Below, one piece after another: positions 45,430-57,266 of a DNA stretch of 64,000 nt (positions are counted from its first letter, which is position 1; each line of letters opens with the position of its first letter). The stretch comes from Undaria pinnatifida (taxonomy: Eukaryota > Sar > Phaeophyceae > Laminariales > Alariaceae): assembly GCA_012845835.1 (NCBI GenBank), contig JABAKD010000016.1, positions 19,635,196 through 19,699,195 on the forward strand. Direction: 5' to 3'. Under the pieces are notes generated by a model. The model was not told the origin of the DNA. It saw nothing but the letters and a program-made list of their open reading frames with translations, and searched no databases. The position numbers and the translations under genes are program-made.

Positions 45430-46590
45430 GCCCTCAACGCGGGGAAACGTTACCGCGCGATCGCCGGTTCTGCCGACGGTGAAAGGCTGCAACTCCGCCG
45501 TTTTCCCTGATCCCGCCGGTAGCACTACCGCTACTGCAGCTTCCGCTACCGCTACCACGATTGGAACTGCCGCTACTGCCGCTGCTGCTATCGTAATCGC
45601 CGCTACCGCTGCCGCGTCTGTAGCTACTGCTACCGTGGTTGCCGTCGACGCCGCCACTCCCGGAGTTCCTCCACTCTGCCCGGCAGTTCTGGCGTGATGT
45701 CGCTGCCGGAACTGCGATGTGTCTCGGCGAGGTCATGGCGTCTTTTCCGCCCCCCCCACCCACCGTCTCTGGCATGGCGGGGGCTAGAAGACACATCTCC
45801 TCCTCCTAGTTCTCCCCATCCCTGCACGTTTCCTCCCTCTAGTCCTCCCCATCCTTCTCCTCGCCCCCCCCCCCCTTCTACTCTCCCGCTTTCTTTGTCT
45901 CCTCCTCCTTCTTCTCCTCTTCCTCCTCCTCCCCATCCACATTCGCTTTCACCGCGGGGACTAGAATACACCTCTTATTTCCCCTCCTCCCCATCCTCCT
46001 CTGCGACCTCCACGTTCTTCTCCCACCGGGTAAAGCTGCGAAGAGGCTGCCAACCCTGTGGCGATGTACCCTCTACCCCCACCTGTTCCCTTCTGCGCCG
46101 TTGCTACCACTGTCCGCATTGTAGCCACCACCGACACTCTCGTCCGCGTCATCGACGACGCCACTCGCGCCTGCCGGCGTCGCGAATCTACTGTCTTCCG
46201 GAAGGGGATCGGGCACCGTGCCCGCTCCTCTGTCGACGGTAGCAGTTGCTGTGGCGTTGATGATCGCGACATCTGCAGTGGTTAGGGTGGCTGCAACGCT
46301 GCCGATGGCGTTAGAGGCACGGAGGGCTGCTCCGCCACTATCCACAATAAACAGACCCGAAGGCAGTCTTCGGATGCTTTCTGTCCCTTCTGGCGCTGCG
46401 TCCGCTGTCGCAACGGCCGGCGTCGGGAGAGGAGCCCTCAAATCCACACCACCACCACCATCAACACCACCGACACCACCACACCCACCACCAAAGCCAT
46501 CACCATCACCATCACCACCACCGCCACTTCCGCCGGGCACCATTTTCACGATAGCAGCATTAAGAGCAGGATAAACGAACCCCTGGCACC
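45430..46590 (-). pseudogene. Broken relative of the kinase C-terminal tail
   Basis: The minus strand encodes APEGTESIRRLPSGLFIVDS, then Ala/Thr-rich sequence, then SRFATPAGASGVVDDADES. These match the kinase tail in order (RRLPPGLFVADG, ATATATATV, GNFATPAAASGVVGGAGEG). A stop follows about 20 codons later (46073-46075). Farther down (45434-45796), in another open frame, Ser/Gly-rich sequence (NRGSGSGSCSSGS) parallels the end of the visible kinase tail. No kinase-domain exon was found upstream as far as the DGAT2 gene. The best reading is a duplicated and decayed tail fragment; a functional small gene with introns cannot be excluded. Confidence 0.6.
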
Positions 46591-46599
46591 AGCACGCGA

Positions 46600-49185
46600 G
46601 GCAGCCTTAGCAGCCTTAGCAGCAGCGGCAGGCAGCCGCAGCAGCAGTCACAGCAGCAGCAGCAGCAGCAGCAGCGGTTTTCTCCTCAGGAAGTCCCTGA
46701 ACATCCCGAGGACGGCCACCGCGGCCAAGGTGTTGATTGCTGGACGGGAACCAGCTCCAGCTGCAGCCGCAACAGCAGCTACTGAAACGACCCGTTCGGC
46801 CTCCACCCGGGGGTCACATTATGCCGATCATTCCTTCCACCAGTTCCGCCATGGTTGGATGCTGGCTGGGGCTGCACAGCAAAGCTCACGTGGAAGTTTC
46901 TACTCCGTGACTTATCGCCGGGGGTATAATTACGATGCACGTCTACGCAACCAATGGACACTTGACTAACTGGGTAGGAGTCGACATGAGTTATTCATAA
47001 GGGGGGCTTACATTGATGGCCGTTTTTTTTATCAGCTATTATTCAGGTCTGGATTGGCAACAACATCTTCCACGTCTGCAGTCACTGGGTTCTGAATTTA
47101 GTTTTGTTTTTATGTTGGGATGTACCAAAGCTACGTAGGGTAAGGAGGTCACTTTTACCTTTACATTTACCTTTACCTTTACCTTTACTACCTTTACCTT
47201 GGCGTTTTTTTCCTTTGGGGCCTTTTGCTTTCGCGCCGTGGCTCGGGGTCACTCCTGCGAGTGATCCGCCCCCCTCCCTATTTTTTGCCTTACTTTTTCG
47301 TGCTGCTTTTATTTTGCGATATGAATCGGCCATGGGTCACGCGTGCGAGTATGATAGTCTGATAGTATGATCGTATGATATGAAGTGAGAATAAGGGATG
47401 ATACTACATCAGTGTAACGGAGTGCCCTCCGTAGAAGGATAGTTTATAGATTCGACGTGAAACCATGTCATGGTTGAGGTGAAACCACATGACAGAAGAT
47501 GTCACATTCACGTCGAGGTCATCATAGATGGGCCATAATGTAAGTGACGATGATGGGACAAGCAGGACGCCCCACATCTCACTACCTGCTCTACCTGCTC
47601 TACCTTGCGCTACCGTGTGCGTAGGCCTGTTTTGTCTGTGTTTTAGAAGTTAATGTAGCGGAAATAACGCAATCAAGCTTTTGAGTCTATACAGCGAGCC
47701 ATGAAGAGAGACCAAACAAGGGCACCGGCACCCATGAGGAGCACGCTTCCCAACACCGATCAACCACGCATCCCCGACTCGGAGTACCACTACAACTGGT
47801 GTCGTCGGCAGGACGTGATACAGTATGATACTATCAATACAACACCCTAGCCTTGCTCGATGGCATGGTTGGAACAAGCGTTACCCATTCATTGTCAGAT
47901 ACGACAAATGGAATAATAACAACGACATCGCCGACGAAGCTGTATCGTCGAGAGGGTACTTTACCGCTTTTTCGACAACATGGTTGATATACTCTTTAAA
48001 TTATATAATAAACTAACCTTAACCCTAACCCTAACCCAATGAAACGCAACATCCAACCAATGTACGGTGAAACCCCTTCGTCTCGTACACAGTGTGCGTC
48101 AACCATGTAGTCGAAAAAGTGGTAAGCTCTACTGATTGTCGACGCGATGGTTCATTGCACACAATTAAGGGAAACAGCTGTATGTAGTCTCCAGGCCGTT
48201 GCAGGTAGGTAAGATGGAGGTGGGGCGATCATCAATAGTGGCACATACATGGTGGAAAGTATATTATTTTCTTCCATGTAACATCTCCCACGTCTGAGCT
48301 TGCTGAACTATGGGTACACTTTCTGGTACATGTGGATGTCACTATCGTTGGGGAAAACGCCGCACATTGTCAGATGACCAACTGAAAAATACTAGAGTAA
48401 TAAGTATACACAGAGTGGAAAACGGAAATATGGTAAATCAGCCATCAGTCGGCTCTCAGGAATTGGAATAATATAAACAGTCACGGCAGCCACCTTGCTT
48501 GTTGGAGTGGTTGGCGGTCACTGATTGGGCACTTTGACTGCGTTTACATGGTACGAAGCCACGCAACGTGGTGGTAGTAGTCGCTGGCATTCGAGACGCC
48601 CTTGGTCGGGTTGTTGTTGTTCTCACTTTGGATTAGCGGCGTCATCTAGTCCGTGGCCTCAAGGCAGGCCACTTTTTGAAAAAAAACACAACAACAAAAA
48701 AAAGAGGAGAAGAAGAAAAAAAGAATAAATGAACAAAAATAACAAAATGAAGAAAAGGAACGCATGAAACAAAGAGGAAAAAAGAGCACTGTAAGGGAAA
48801 ACACAAGCTGGATAGCTCGGCGCCTTTATCGCTTTGGTATACCGCAGATCGGCAGTAGCATCGTGCCCCAATGCTTGCCCGCACTGAACGTACAACAAAC
48901 CAACAAAAAAAACACTTTCCGCACTGACAGGTGTTAATATCTCGGAAAAAACTGGCGGCAAGTAATAAGCCACTCCCACACCTTCGCACCTCGCGAAGAA
49001 ACATTCTACTGTTGTTATCAGCGCGTGAAACAGGGCGAGTCACACACCGATCACTCAATTCCAAACGGCTCATCGTACGTGCGTAGGGATGCCCAGTCAG
49101 TATCGAAACCACAGTCTTCAAACGAAGCTGGAAAGGGAGAAGAGTCAAGTTGCCTACAAAAGCAGTTGTACCTGGAGCATGAGAG
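46600..49185. other. Non-coding stretch with CAG and TTTACC arrays and a MITE
   Basis: A CAG array lies at 46608-46675 and a TTTACC hexamer array at 47150-47195. The latter gives a Lys/Gly-rich frame of 83 codons on the minus strand (47082-47333, starting at ATG), which is probably repeat-derived. The MITE copy 2 is listed separately. Purine-rich sequence lies at 48675-48790. No exon is supported. Confidence 0.45.
47950..48132. mobile_element. MITE-like element with TIRs, copy 2
   Basis: The left end has CTTTTTCGACAACATGGTTG and the right end CAACCATGTAGTCGAAAAAG, which are inverted with one mismatch, with weaker pairing outward (GAGGGTACTTTACCGC against AGTAGAGCTTACCAC). The core has AACCCTAACCCTAACCCAAT and CCCCTTCGTCTCGTACACAG, the same order as copy 1 at 10.75-10.91 kb. 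Identity between the copies is roughly 85-90% by eye. Confidence 0.75.
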
Positions 49186-49189
49186 ACTG

Positions 49190-50840
49190 CCGTCGCTCAG
49201 GCACCCAAGCGGTGTAAACACAATGCCGAAAGCAATACGGACATCCAAGTCTGTCTGGAAGGGAAAGCTCTATCGAACATAAGCAAGCGACCTAAGCACA
49301 GGTTGCAGATGCTCGCACATCGCAATCGCACTGCGAACATCCAGGTCTCTCTCGTAGGGAAGGCACGAGTGAGCGTGGTGCAATGGCCGCTCAAGCGCAG
49401 GCGGCCATGCGCGTCCATCTGTTAAGCGAAAGCAATACGGATATACAAACCCGCCTCGAAGGGGAAACTCGAGACGGCCTAGAGCCCGACCCAAGCAGCC
49501 GATGGCAACGAACGCGTACAAGAACCTAAAGCACCACGGTCATCCAAGCCTTGTCTCGAACAAAACGCTTGAGAAAACACAGACGATCCCAACACAGGTG
49601 CCAATATACGTATGAAAACAACAAAAAATATTCGACGTTCAAGCCCGTCTCGAAGGAAAAACTCAAGAGGGCATACGTAGCCGCCTAGCCCAGGTGCGAA
49701 CGCACGCACCTAGCAATCAAAAGCAATACAGACATCCAAGCCTGTCTCGAAGGCAAAACTCGAGACGACATAGAGCCGACCCACAAATCAGGTGGCAAAG
49801 TACGCACACCAAAATAAAAGTTGCAAGCAATACAGACGTCCAAGCCTGTCTCGAAGGCATATGCCGAGGGGACATACGTAACCGACCTAAGCACAGGTAG
49901 CGCAGCGGTGCTGGTTTATCGCGAACGAAAGCATCACGGACACCCGAGCATGTCTCGAAAGGAAACACGCGACGGCTTAAAGTCAACCTAAACCCAGATG
50001 TCGTTTTACCCATATATGTATCCGACATCCAGGCCTGTCTCGAAAGGAGAACTCGAGAAAGCATAGGCGCCCAAACCCAGAAGACATAGGCGCCCAAACC
50101 CAGGTGCCTAGACTATAGAGTATCTAAATTAATACACACATCCGCGTCCGTCTCGAAGGGAAAACTCGAAAAGGCAAAAAAACCCGGCCTAAGCACAGGT
50201 AGCAGTGCTGTCATATCGCAAACGTTGGCATTGTAGATATCCTCGCCGTCTCCAAGTGAACGTCGAGAGGGCCTAGAAGCAACCCCAAACTAGGTGGCCA
50301 ATTACGCAGAACAGAATCAAAAGCAACCCGGACATCAGAGCCTTTTTCGAAAGGAAAGCTCGGGAAGGCATAGGTGCCCAAACCCAGATGGCAATATGCG
50401 TATCTAAGCCACTACGCAAATACACGTCTGTCACGAATGGAAAACTCGAGAAGGCCAAAATAAGCAGCCGACCTACGCACAGATGGCAGTGCTCCCATAT
50501 TGCAACTCCGCAAGCATTACGGATATCCTAGCGGTCATGTAGCGAGAGTCGAGAGGGCCTAGAAGCAACCCTAAACCAGGTGGCAAATTACGTAAAACAA
50601 GACCCAAAGCAACACTGACATCCAAGCCTGTCTCGAAAGAAAACAATCGATAGAGCATACGTAGCCCACCCAATCTCGCGTAGGAACAAAAATACAAAAC
50701 AACAACAGCCAAGCCTGTATCTGTGGCGAAACACGGGAGGACAGAAGGAAATCACGATAAGGCGGAGGGAATCGTGGTGGGCAATATTCGTGTACGGAAA
50801 CCAGGGGCAATGCCAAACATCCAGGCTTGTTGGATTATCG
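49190..50840 (+). repeat. Minisatellite with ~100-bp units, ~16 copies
   Basis: Units recur every 85-105 bp. Each contains ACATCCAAGCCTGTCTCGAA, then GGGAAAACTCGAGA, then GCATAG or GCCTAG, then GCCxACCCAAxCACAGGTGGC and a CGCA-containing spacer. Clear starts are near 49245, 49340, 49440, 49535, 49625, 49730, 49833, 49940, 50025, 50140, 50330, 50430, 50530, 50618 and 50705; the last degenerate unit (CATCCAGGCTTGTTGG) is at 50818. The array ends about 20 bp before the DGAT2 stop codon, so it would lie in or just beyond that gene's 3' UTR. Confidence 0.85.
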
Positions 50841-50856
50841 GGGGCGAGCTCTCCGT

Positions 50857-53800
50857 TTACGGCTCGAAGCTAATCGGTCGCGTCTCCCACGTCGGCTTGT
50901 GGTCATGGTACAGCTTGATCACCGCCGCCTGAACCTTGTCGCAGAGCGCCTGCGCCTCGTCGTCGGTGACGGGTGACGAAGCCTTGTCGACGAGGATGGG
51001 CCTACATTAGCATGCCACAGCGGCCCATCGACCATAAAAATAGGGGAGGGGTGGGTAGGGGGGGGGAGGCGGGCGATCAATGCCGTGCTTGCAGATACCG
51101 TTGACGAAAATGAAAAGTGGTTCTTATACGATTGTTGCATCACGAGCGTTCAAAATAGCAAGTAGCAAAAACCATAGCCTGGCATCCTGCACGTTTGACC
51201 ATAATACTTTTATATGTGCGCGAAGTGAGGCTACTAGTTAGTGTGCGCAAGGTGAGGATACTGTACTGTAGTGTAGATAGCCCCTCAGAAGCTACACCCA
51301 CGAGACACCACCCGCGAGATATTTCATCGGCTATCGAAGCATGGCAAGCATGAGACAAATGGAATTTCAACCTGACTCACCTTCCCACGAGAAGCTTCAG
51401 CTTCTGACGGTGTGGGATCAATCCGAACGCGCCTCGGAAGAGGATGAGGGGCAGCCTCAGCTGACAAGGGGTCGGGCGGAGCGGGCGGATCGGGTATACA
51501 CGGGGGGCGGAGGTGAGACACCTGTTGGCACGCGCTAGCCTCGCACATAGATACACCTTTTACAGGATGCATCAACAGCCGTAAAGTGGGAGTCACATAG
51601 ACGCTTGCTTACTCGATGGGGTTGATACCTCACCTCAAAAGTTATCATGAATCACAACCTGATGAACCATCACACATCATAGATAGGTACATAGCGACAC
51701 ACGCTATGGTACGACAGGGGTAGCACTGTTTGGCCGAAACATTTCTCATAATGATGGCGGCGCTCCTTAGCCCAAAATCGTCGACAAAATTAATTGTCAT
51801 TTTTGTTTTTAGCAATATTACTATTGCTATTTTAATTTGTTTGTATAGTCTATGTGCCAGGGCCATGGGGTGGTTCATCGAGTTTGACTGTTTAGTTACC
51901 GTGCTCTAAAACCATTTAAGAAAGGGTGGGGTATACTATTAATTGTACTAACAGTATTAGTATTATTAATATTATGCAGCTCCCCAATATCTTAGGAAGC
52001 TCAGAAAAGCAATGGTTGGTGTACCTCTATCTACCGTTGCCTTTGTCGAACGAAATCCTTTATGATGGGTATGATGGGTATGATGGGTGTGATGGGTATG
52101 ATGGGTATGATGGGTGTGATGGGTATGATGGGTATGGTGGGTATGATGGGTATGATGGGTATGTTGGGTATGGTAGGTATGATTGGTATGGTGAGTGTGA
52201 TGGATATGATGGATATGGTGGGTCTGATGGGTCTCTAATGGGTGTGACGGGTGTGATGGGTATGATGGGCATTGATGGTGTGATGGGGATGGTGGGTATG
52301 ATGGGTATGGTGGGTATGATGGGTATGATGGGTATGATGGGTATGGTGGGTATGATGGGTGTGATGGGTATGGTGGTTATGGTGGGTGGTGTGGGGCTGA
52401 TGGATCTGATAGGTGTGATGGGTATGATGGGTATGGTGGGTCTGATGGGTCTGATGGGTATGATGTGTATGATGGGTATGAAATACCCCGCCGTAGGGGT
52501 TGCACGTTTATTAGTCAAACGAATCTGACATTCTAGGCGCTTGAGTTCCTCAGACGAGGAACTACGGTGTGGTCTGATGTCTTACACTTTACCAACATAC
52601 TGGTCTTAGTACTAGTGAATAGCGAATAGAAGATTTTGCTGGGTTGCACCAGCGAATGCCTTCCAACGGATGTTTCTTGTGAGGTGTTGCACTAGCTTCT
52701 CGTGGTAGGAGCTCAGAAACTTCTTAAAATCCGCCGCAGCCACTACGGTGGCATGACCAGTATACGGCTTTCCCACGATGACGGGATGAGGAGAGGAGCC
52801 CCCAACAGGGTGCTCTCCCTATCGAAAAACGTGTCCATATGACCTATCTACATCCTGTTATTCGGGCGTGGAGTTGGGGTGTTCGGAGAACTGACTGACC
52901 AGTGACGATGAGACTCGAAACGGCGGTGCCTGATGTCGTTGCGCTACGCGGATCAACCTAACACCTCATCACCTTTTGAACTGTGTTTCCGACCTTGATT
53001 GTGGTAGTGCTGACAACAACAGTATGTGATCTTAATCCGTGGTACGAAATTGAAGAGCAACTACTGTGATTCCCTTGTTACCTTCCGGGACAGTAGTCGA
53101 ATGTAGCGGTGGCCCACGCCGGGCAGGAGGTCGTGGGTCCTCGAAACACCGAAGCAGTACACCGGGATTATGGCGTATCCGCCCTGAGACGCACGAAAGG
53201 ACATCGTCGATCGACGGTAACGTTTCACGAGCAGCGTCATTTCCGTATCAAAGTGGACACCAGAAGGGAGTACAGAATCGCAGTTAGAATAGTCGCTGCA
53301 ACCTTTTTTGTTGATTGTCAATGTATCGAGAGATAACATCCGCAGCACCGGTGGGCATTGACGGACTGCACACATGCACCATTCATTTCTAGCATATATG
53401 TCATCCTAGACGTCACCAGGTACGTCTACATACAGGGTCGTTCTATACCTCCCATCTTCCCTGTATGTAGTTATGCAGAAGGGGTCGAACAAAATGCGTG
53501 ATTTTTCGATACGGTCGTTTTTCAGCCTGATAATATGTAACTTTCGCAATCGCCGCCGTCGATCGTGCCGTTCTTAGTATAGGGATACTGTCCTCACCCT
53601 GAAAGCGATCTTCGCGAAATTCTTGCGTAGGCAGGTTAGCGTCTCCGTCTTGCGAGACACGAACATTTCCCCGATGCCGCCGGTGACCACGCAGACAGCC
53701 TTCAAACGGAAAAAGCGACAACATACAAAATACAGGGCATGGGAGTAGGAGGGTGAGGGTAGGGCAGGGTATGCCAGTGACGTCGGCTTGACACAGCTCA

Positions 53801-56800
53801 CACGACTATAGCAAAATACATCACGAGCACAACTACTCACATCAAGGAATTCGGATAGCCGAACGTGTCTCCCGCACAGAGTACGAATACGCCCTTCACG
53901 AAGCTCGAATGTGTATAGACTTCATGTATATCGCGGCATCGTGGAGCGATTGATCGATCGGCTCCCGCACCCACCCTGGTATTACTGAATGGCTTGCCGC
54001 TTCTTTACCGCTAACGTGCCCCGCCGTTTCATTCACCTTGAAGCCGTCTGCGAACATCTGCAGGATGGAGGCTGTGCCGGCCTTCCGTACGCCCAGAACA
54101 TTGATGGCGTCCCGCAGCACGGGAGTACTCAGCAGCGCCGACGCGACAACGGCGGACATCGGCCACACTCCCGGGAAGGCGGTTTCGGCCACGGACATTC
54201 CAAGTATGGCTCCAAACGGCTGATGATGTGTTGGTAAGACGAACGTGGCAAAGTAAAACAAACACCGCGCGGTGACCAGTTAGTTTGGTTCGAAAGTACC
54301 GCTAGATTTGGAGTCAGGTGCATGCCGGCCGTAGCTCTTTCCAAATCCACAAACTAAATTACCTAAAGGTAAACTGCAAACGGTGGTGGTCCTCTCTACC
54401 CTGTAACGAAACCGGTGACAATTCGGCGCACTTCCCGTACGTATGTGGGTTTAGCGCATGCAGCCTTGCAGGCACACTGTAACATGAGTACGGGGCAATA
54501 GTAAATCAGCTGCAACCCGAATTCTTCGACATGACCACCTCGCAAGCCCTGCACGGGGACGAGAAGCGATTCTCACGCTCAAAACAATATTTGGATTCTA
54601 CTGATTAAGAATTCGATCTAAAACAGAACTGACTGTTTCTTCGGTGTTGTTTGGTCCAACGAACGACATGCTATCATTAGAATTTTTCACCATGACGGCG
54701 TGCGGCATCTGGGCGAGGAGATATTGTTGGCCCTTGTCCGCAAGCACTTTCATGAACATGTCGTAGTCCTCGTATACAACTTCGAACCCGAAGTACTCTC
54801 GCCACAGCCTAAGCAGGCGGTGACCAAGGATGGCTTTGTCTGGCATCTTGTGCTCCAGGCGTCTATTGCAGCAGCAGTAATTCCGCAAACGAAGAAAGGC
54901 AAGTTGGGGGCAGGAGGAGAGCGTCGCGAGGGAGGAGGAGGTTGTTGTGGTGTGGTGTAGGGGCATTAAACCAGCACCATGAAGGATGCGTGCTTGCGAG
55001 CGGTATGAGAGGTGCCATGATGCAAATCATATATAATCAAATCAAATGACAGGCCAATTATATTCAAGTCCAGCCAAGCAAATGAAAATCATAACGAAAA
55101 TAAGTCGAAGCCCCATCTATCCACTTCAAGCCTATACATCGTTTATATTAAAGTCAAGTCAAACGAATTCAAGTCAAGTTGCGTTGAGTCCTTTTAAATC
55201 CAACGCCAGTCAATTCCATTTTATCCAGGTCTTTAGTCACCTCATGGCGATGGCGGTGGACGTCATGAGCAAAACCGCTGGGACCAAGCACCACCAAGTA
55301 AACCACAGAACCCAGATGCAGCGAACAAGGTATGCTTGGAGCACAAGGAACATGATTGTAGCACCACCGCATGCCTGCAGGGGTTACGTAGGTTGGTGGG
55401 GCTGAGCACAGATAGAGCAAGGCGTGTTTCTTGTCTTCATGCTGTACGCTGACTCGCTGATGTAGTCCACAGCATACATTAATCATAGTATCTACAGGTA
55501 AATGCATATATATACACACACCACCCGTATTATTTGCAGGTAAAGCAATGTATATGGCGCATCATACGGAAACGGCGTTTGTTGGCGATCTGTACCGATA
55601 ACGTACCAGTTTCCATCATGGCCGGCGTAGACAATGCACAATGTTGATACTATGGTTTATGGATAACACCGCTACACACCGGGGGAGGCAAGGCCTGAAG
55701 AATTGGGCTCCAAGACGGGAGACATGGTGCGAGTATAGGCATGCTACTTGATTCGGCTTGGCGATTGTAGGCACACACTGACCCCAACGGAGTAATAATG
55801 ATACTTGTAAAGAAAACATCCTTGCATCCTGACCAGACGTTCTCGCGCACAGCGAAATGTATTTCGCGTACATGGTTTGTCGTGTGACACGAGGATACAA
55901 GTAGTGGCTGGAGCCCTACGGACTGATGCAGCCATACGAGTATGCTCCGCACAGTATCGCGAGGCATTTTGAAGACGATTGGATACTCACCAGCCACAAC
56001 GTTGCCACCACCATGGCGCGTTCCTCGTACGTCAAGGTCTCGAGATCGACAGGACCTTCGTCTCCATGTTGTAGGGGGAGCATAGCTGCGTAGAGAGTGC
56101 CGAACGTTTGCATGACGGCAGCCACGCCAAGCGCGCTAATGAATATGAGCCACTCGTATCGCAGCTGATCGATCGGGCTGACCTCGCACGGGGGAACAGG
56201 AGCCCCAGAGTTGTCGGTGGTGGTGGTCTGACCGTGGTCGGCTGTGTGAGCGGTGATGCTTCTCGGCGCGATGTTACCGTTGCTGTCAATGCACATCATC
56301 GTTCCAGCCTGACATGGCAGGAACGGGCGTGACGCACAGGGAGCAAACTCGAGTCAAGTTCAGATCCAACTAGAGCTATTAATAGAAGTTTGTTTCGGAG
56401 TTTGCAAGAGCACAACGAATGAATGACAGCATGTTCCATGACAAGTTGGAATCAAAATCAATCCTATCAAGCACAAGTGCGGTAAGCCGTGTTACGTACC
56501 GGGAACTTAGGCTCTGGCTCCAAGCCGTGGAAGTCATACATTGGGCACGTGGCGCCATCAATCAGACTGCACGTTGAACAGGGAGAGAGGTGCAAGACGG
56601 AACGGCGAAGGAGGGTAGGGTGCGGCGTGTTACTGTCGACCATCCGCCACAGCTTGCTTGCATAGTGTTGAGTACTCATGAGCACTCCGGCTTTATAGTA
56701 AATAGGACCATCGCCAAACGTTTACGACTTGCACAAAAAATATGAAAATAACATACTAGTCTTTACCGTGTATTGACTAGCATGAACCGTGTAGGTGCAT

Positions 56801-57266
56801 CATGTAGGGCGATAGTCCTGCATGTTCGCGGAGAAGCATACTTTGCGTCGGATAAACCATCGACCTGCGCCCATAACCAGAGCAAGTGCCGTATAATGCA
56901 ACACTGGCAACACCAGAGTGGGAAGGACGAGACGTCCTGGATGTATGATCTCCCTTTTTTACATTACTATTTAGCTAAACAATTCACCAGAAATATCGAA
57001 GTACAAAGTACGAGAGGGGTGCAGTACTGCAGTACGAAGAACAGTTAGTTGGGGGAGGGAGCATCTCACCAGATCTTTGGCCATTTCTGTTTAATTACGC
57101 CGTCCGTCCACTCCCCCACTCCGTCGGATTCGTGTAACGCCGCGCAACACTGGGCGCTGACGGCCCTCACCCTTTCTTGCTCGGCCAAGCGTGCTCTCTG
57201 GGACGTCGATAGACCGATAGGGCAGACATGTACCGTCGTCAATAGCAGAAGGTTGACATGTCGCAT
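50857..57266 (-). CDS. DGAT2: DGAT2-type acyl-CoA:diacylglycerol acyltransferase
   Basis: Ten exons: 57070-57266, 56500-56566, 55991-56308, 55241-55374, 54691-54862, 54037-54219, 53598-53699, 53082-53183, 51381-51460 and 50857-51001. All are GT-AG, phases agree throughout, and the total is 1500 nt (499 residues plus TAA). The enzyme adds a fatty acyl group to diacylglycerol to make triacylglycerol in the ER/lipid-droplet membrane. Family marks in order: LWREYFGFEVVYED (258-271), QYLLAQMPHAVMPFGA with active-site His293, VLRDAINVLGV, VTGGIGEMF (about 363), IIPVYCFG (about 396), LILFRGAFGLIPHR (about 430), VGRPILVD, and the terminal LYHDHKPTWETRP. Hydrophobic segments lie at about 141-163 and 188-238. 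Odd points: the usual HPHG is MPHA here, and residues 1-140 are an extension with a signal-like start (MRHVNLLLLTT) and several Cys. An in-frame TAA lies shortly upstream of the ATG. A monoacylglycerol or wax-ester acyltransferase of the same fold is the alternative. Confidence 0.92.
51461..53081. other. DGAT2 intron 8, unusually long
   Basis: This 1.6-kb intron holds the GATGGGTAT minisatellite and AT-richer sequence. On the minus strand near 52640-52790 an open stretch reads HPVIVGKPYTGHATVV and YHEKLVQHL, which superficially looks like a DGAT C-terminus. It was not used as an exon, because exon 8 joins exon 9 in frame with the expected family sequence. Confidence 0.6.
52062..52485 (+). repeat. 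GATGGGTAT minisatellite in a DGAT2 intron
   Basis: About 45 units of GATGGGTAT(G) with TGTGATGGG and GGTGGG variants lie in the intron between the eighth and ninth DGAT2 exons. Because the unit has no stop in several frames, both strands show long Gly/Tyr/Met or Ile/Pro frames that are not genes. Confidence 0.95.

Noticed and set aside
47082-47333. 83-codon Lys/Gly-rich minus-strand protein
   Set aside because: The basic part is the TTTACC array read backwards; only the first 25 residues are non-repeat, with no further support.
52060-52528. 200-codon (plus) and 152-codon (minus) frames of Gly/Tyr/Met and Ile/Pro
   Set aside because: Translations of the GATGGGTAT minisatellite within a DGAT2 intron.
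52640-52790. Minus-strand HPVIVGKPYTGHATVV and YHEKLVQHL as an extra or alternative DGAT2 exon
   Set aside because: Resembles a DGAT C-terminus, but exons 8, 9 and 10 already join in frame with the full family sequence; including it would break the order and duplicate the VGxP region.
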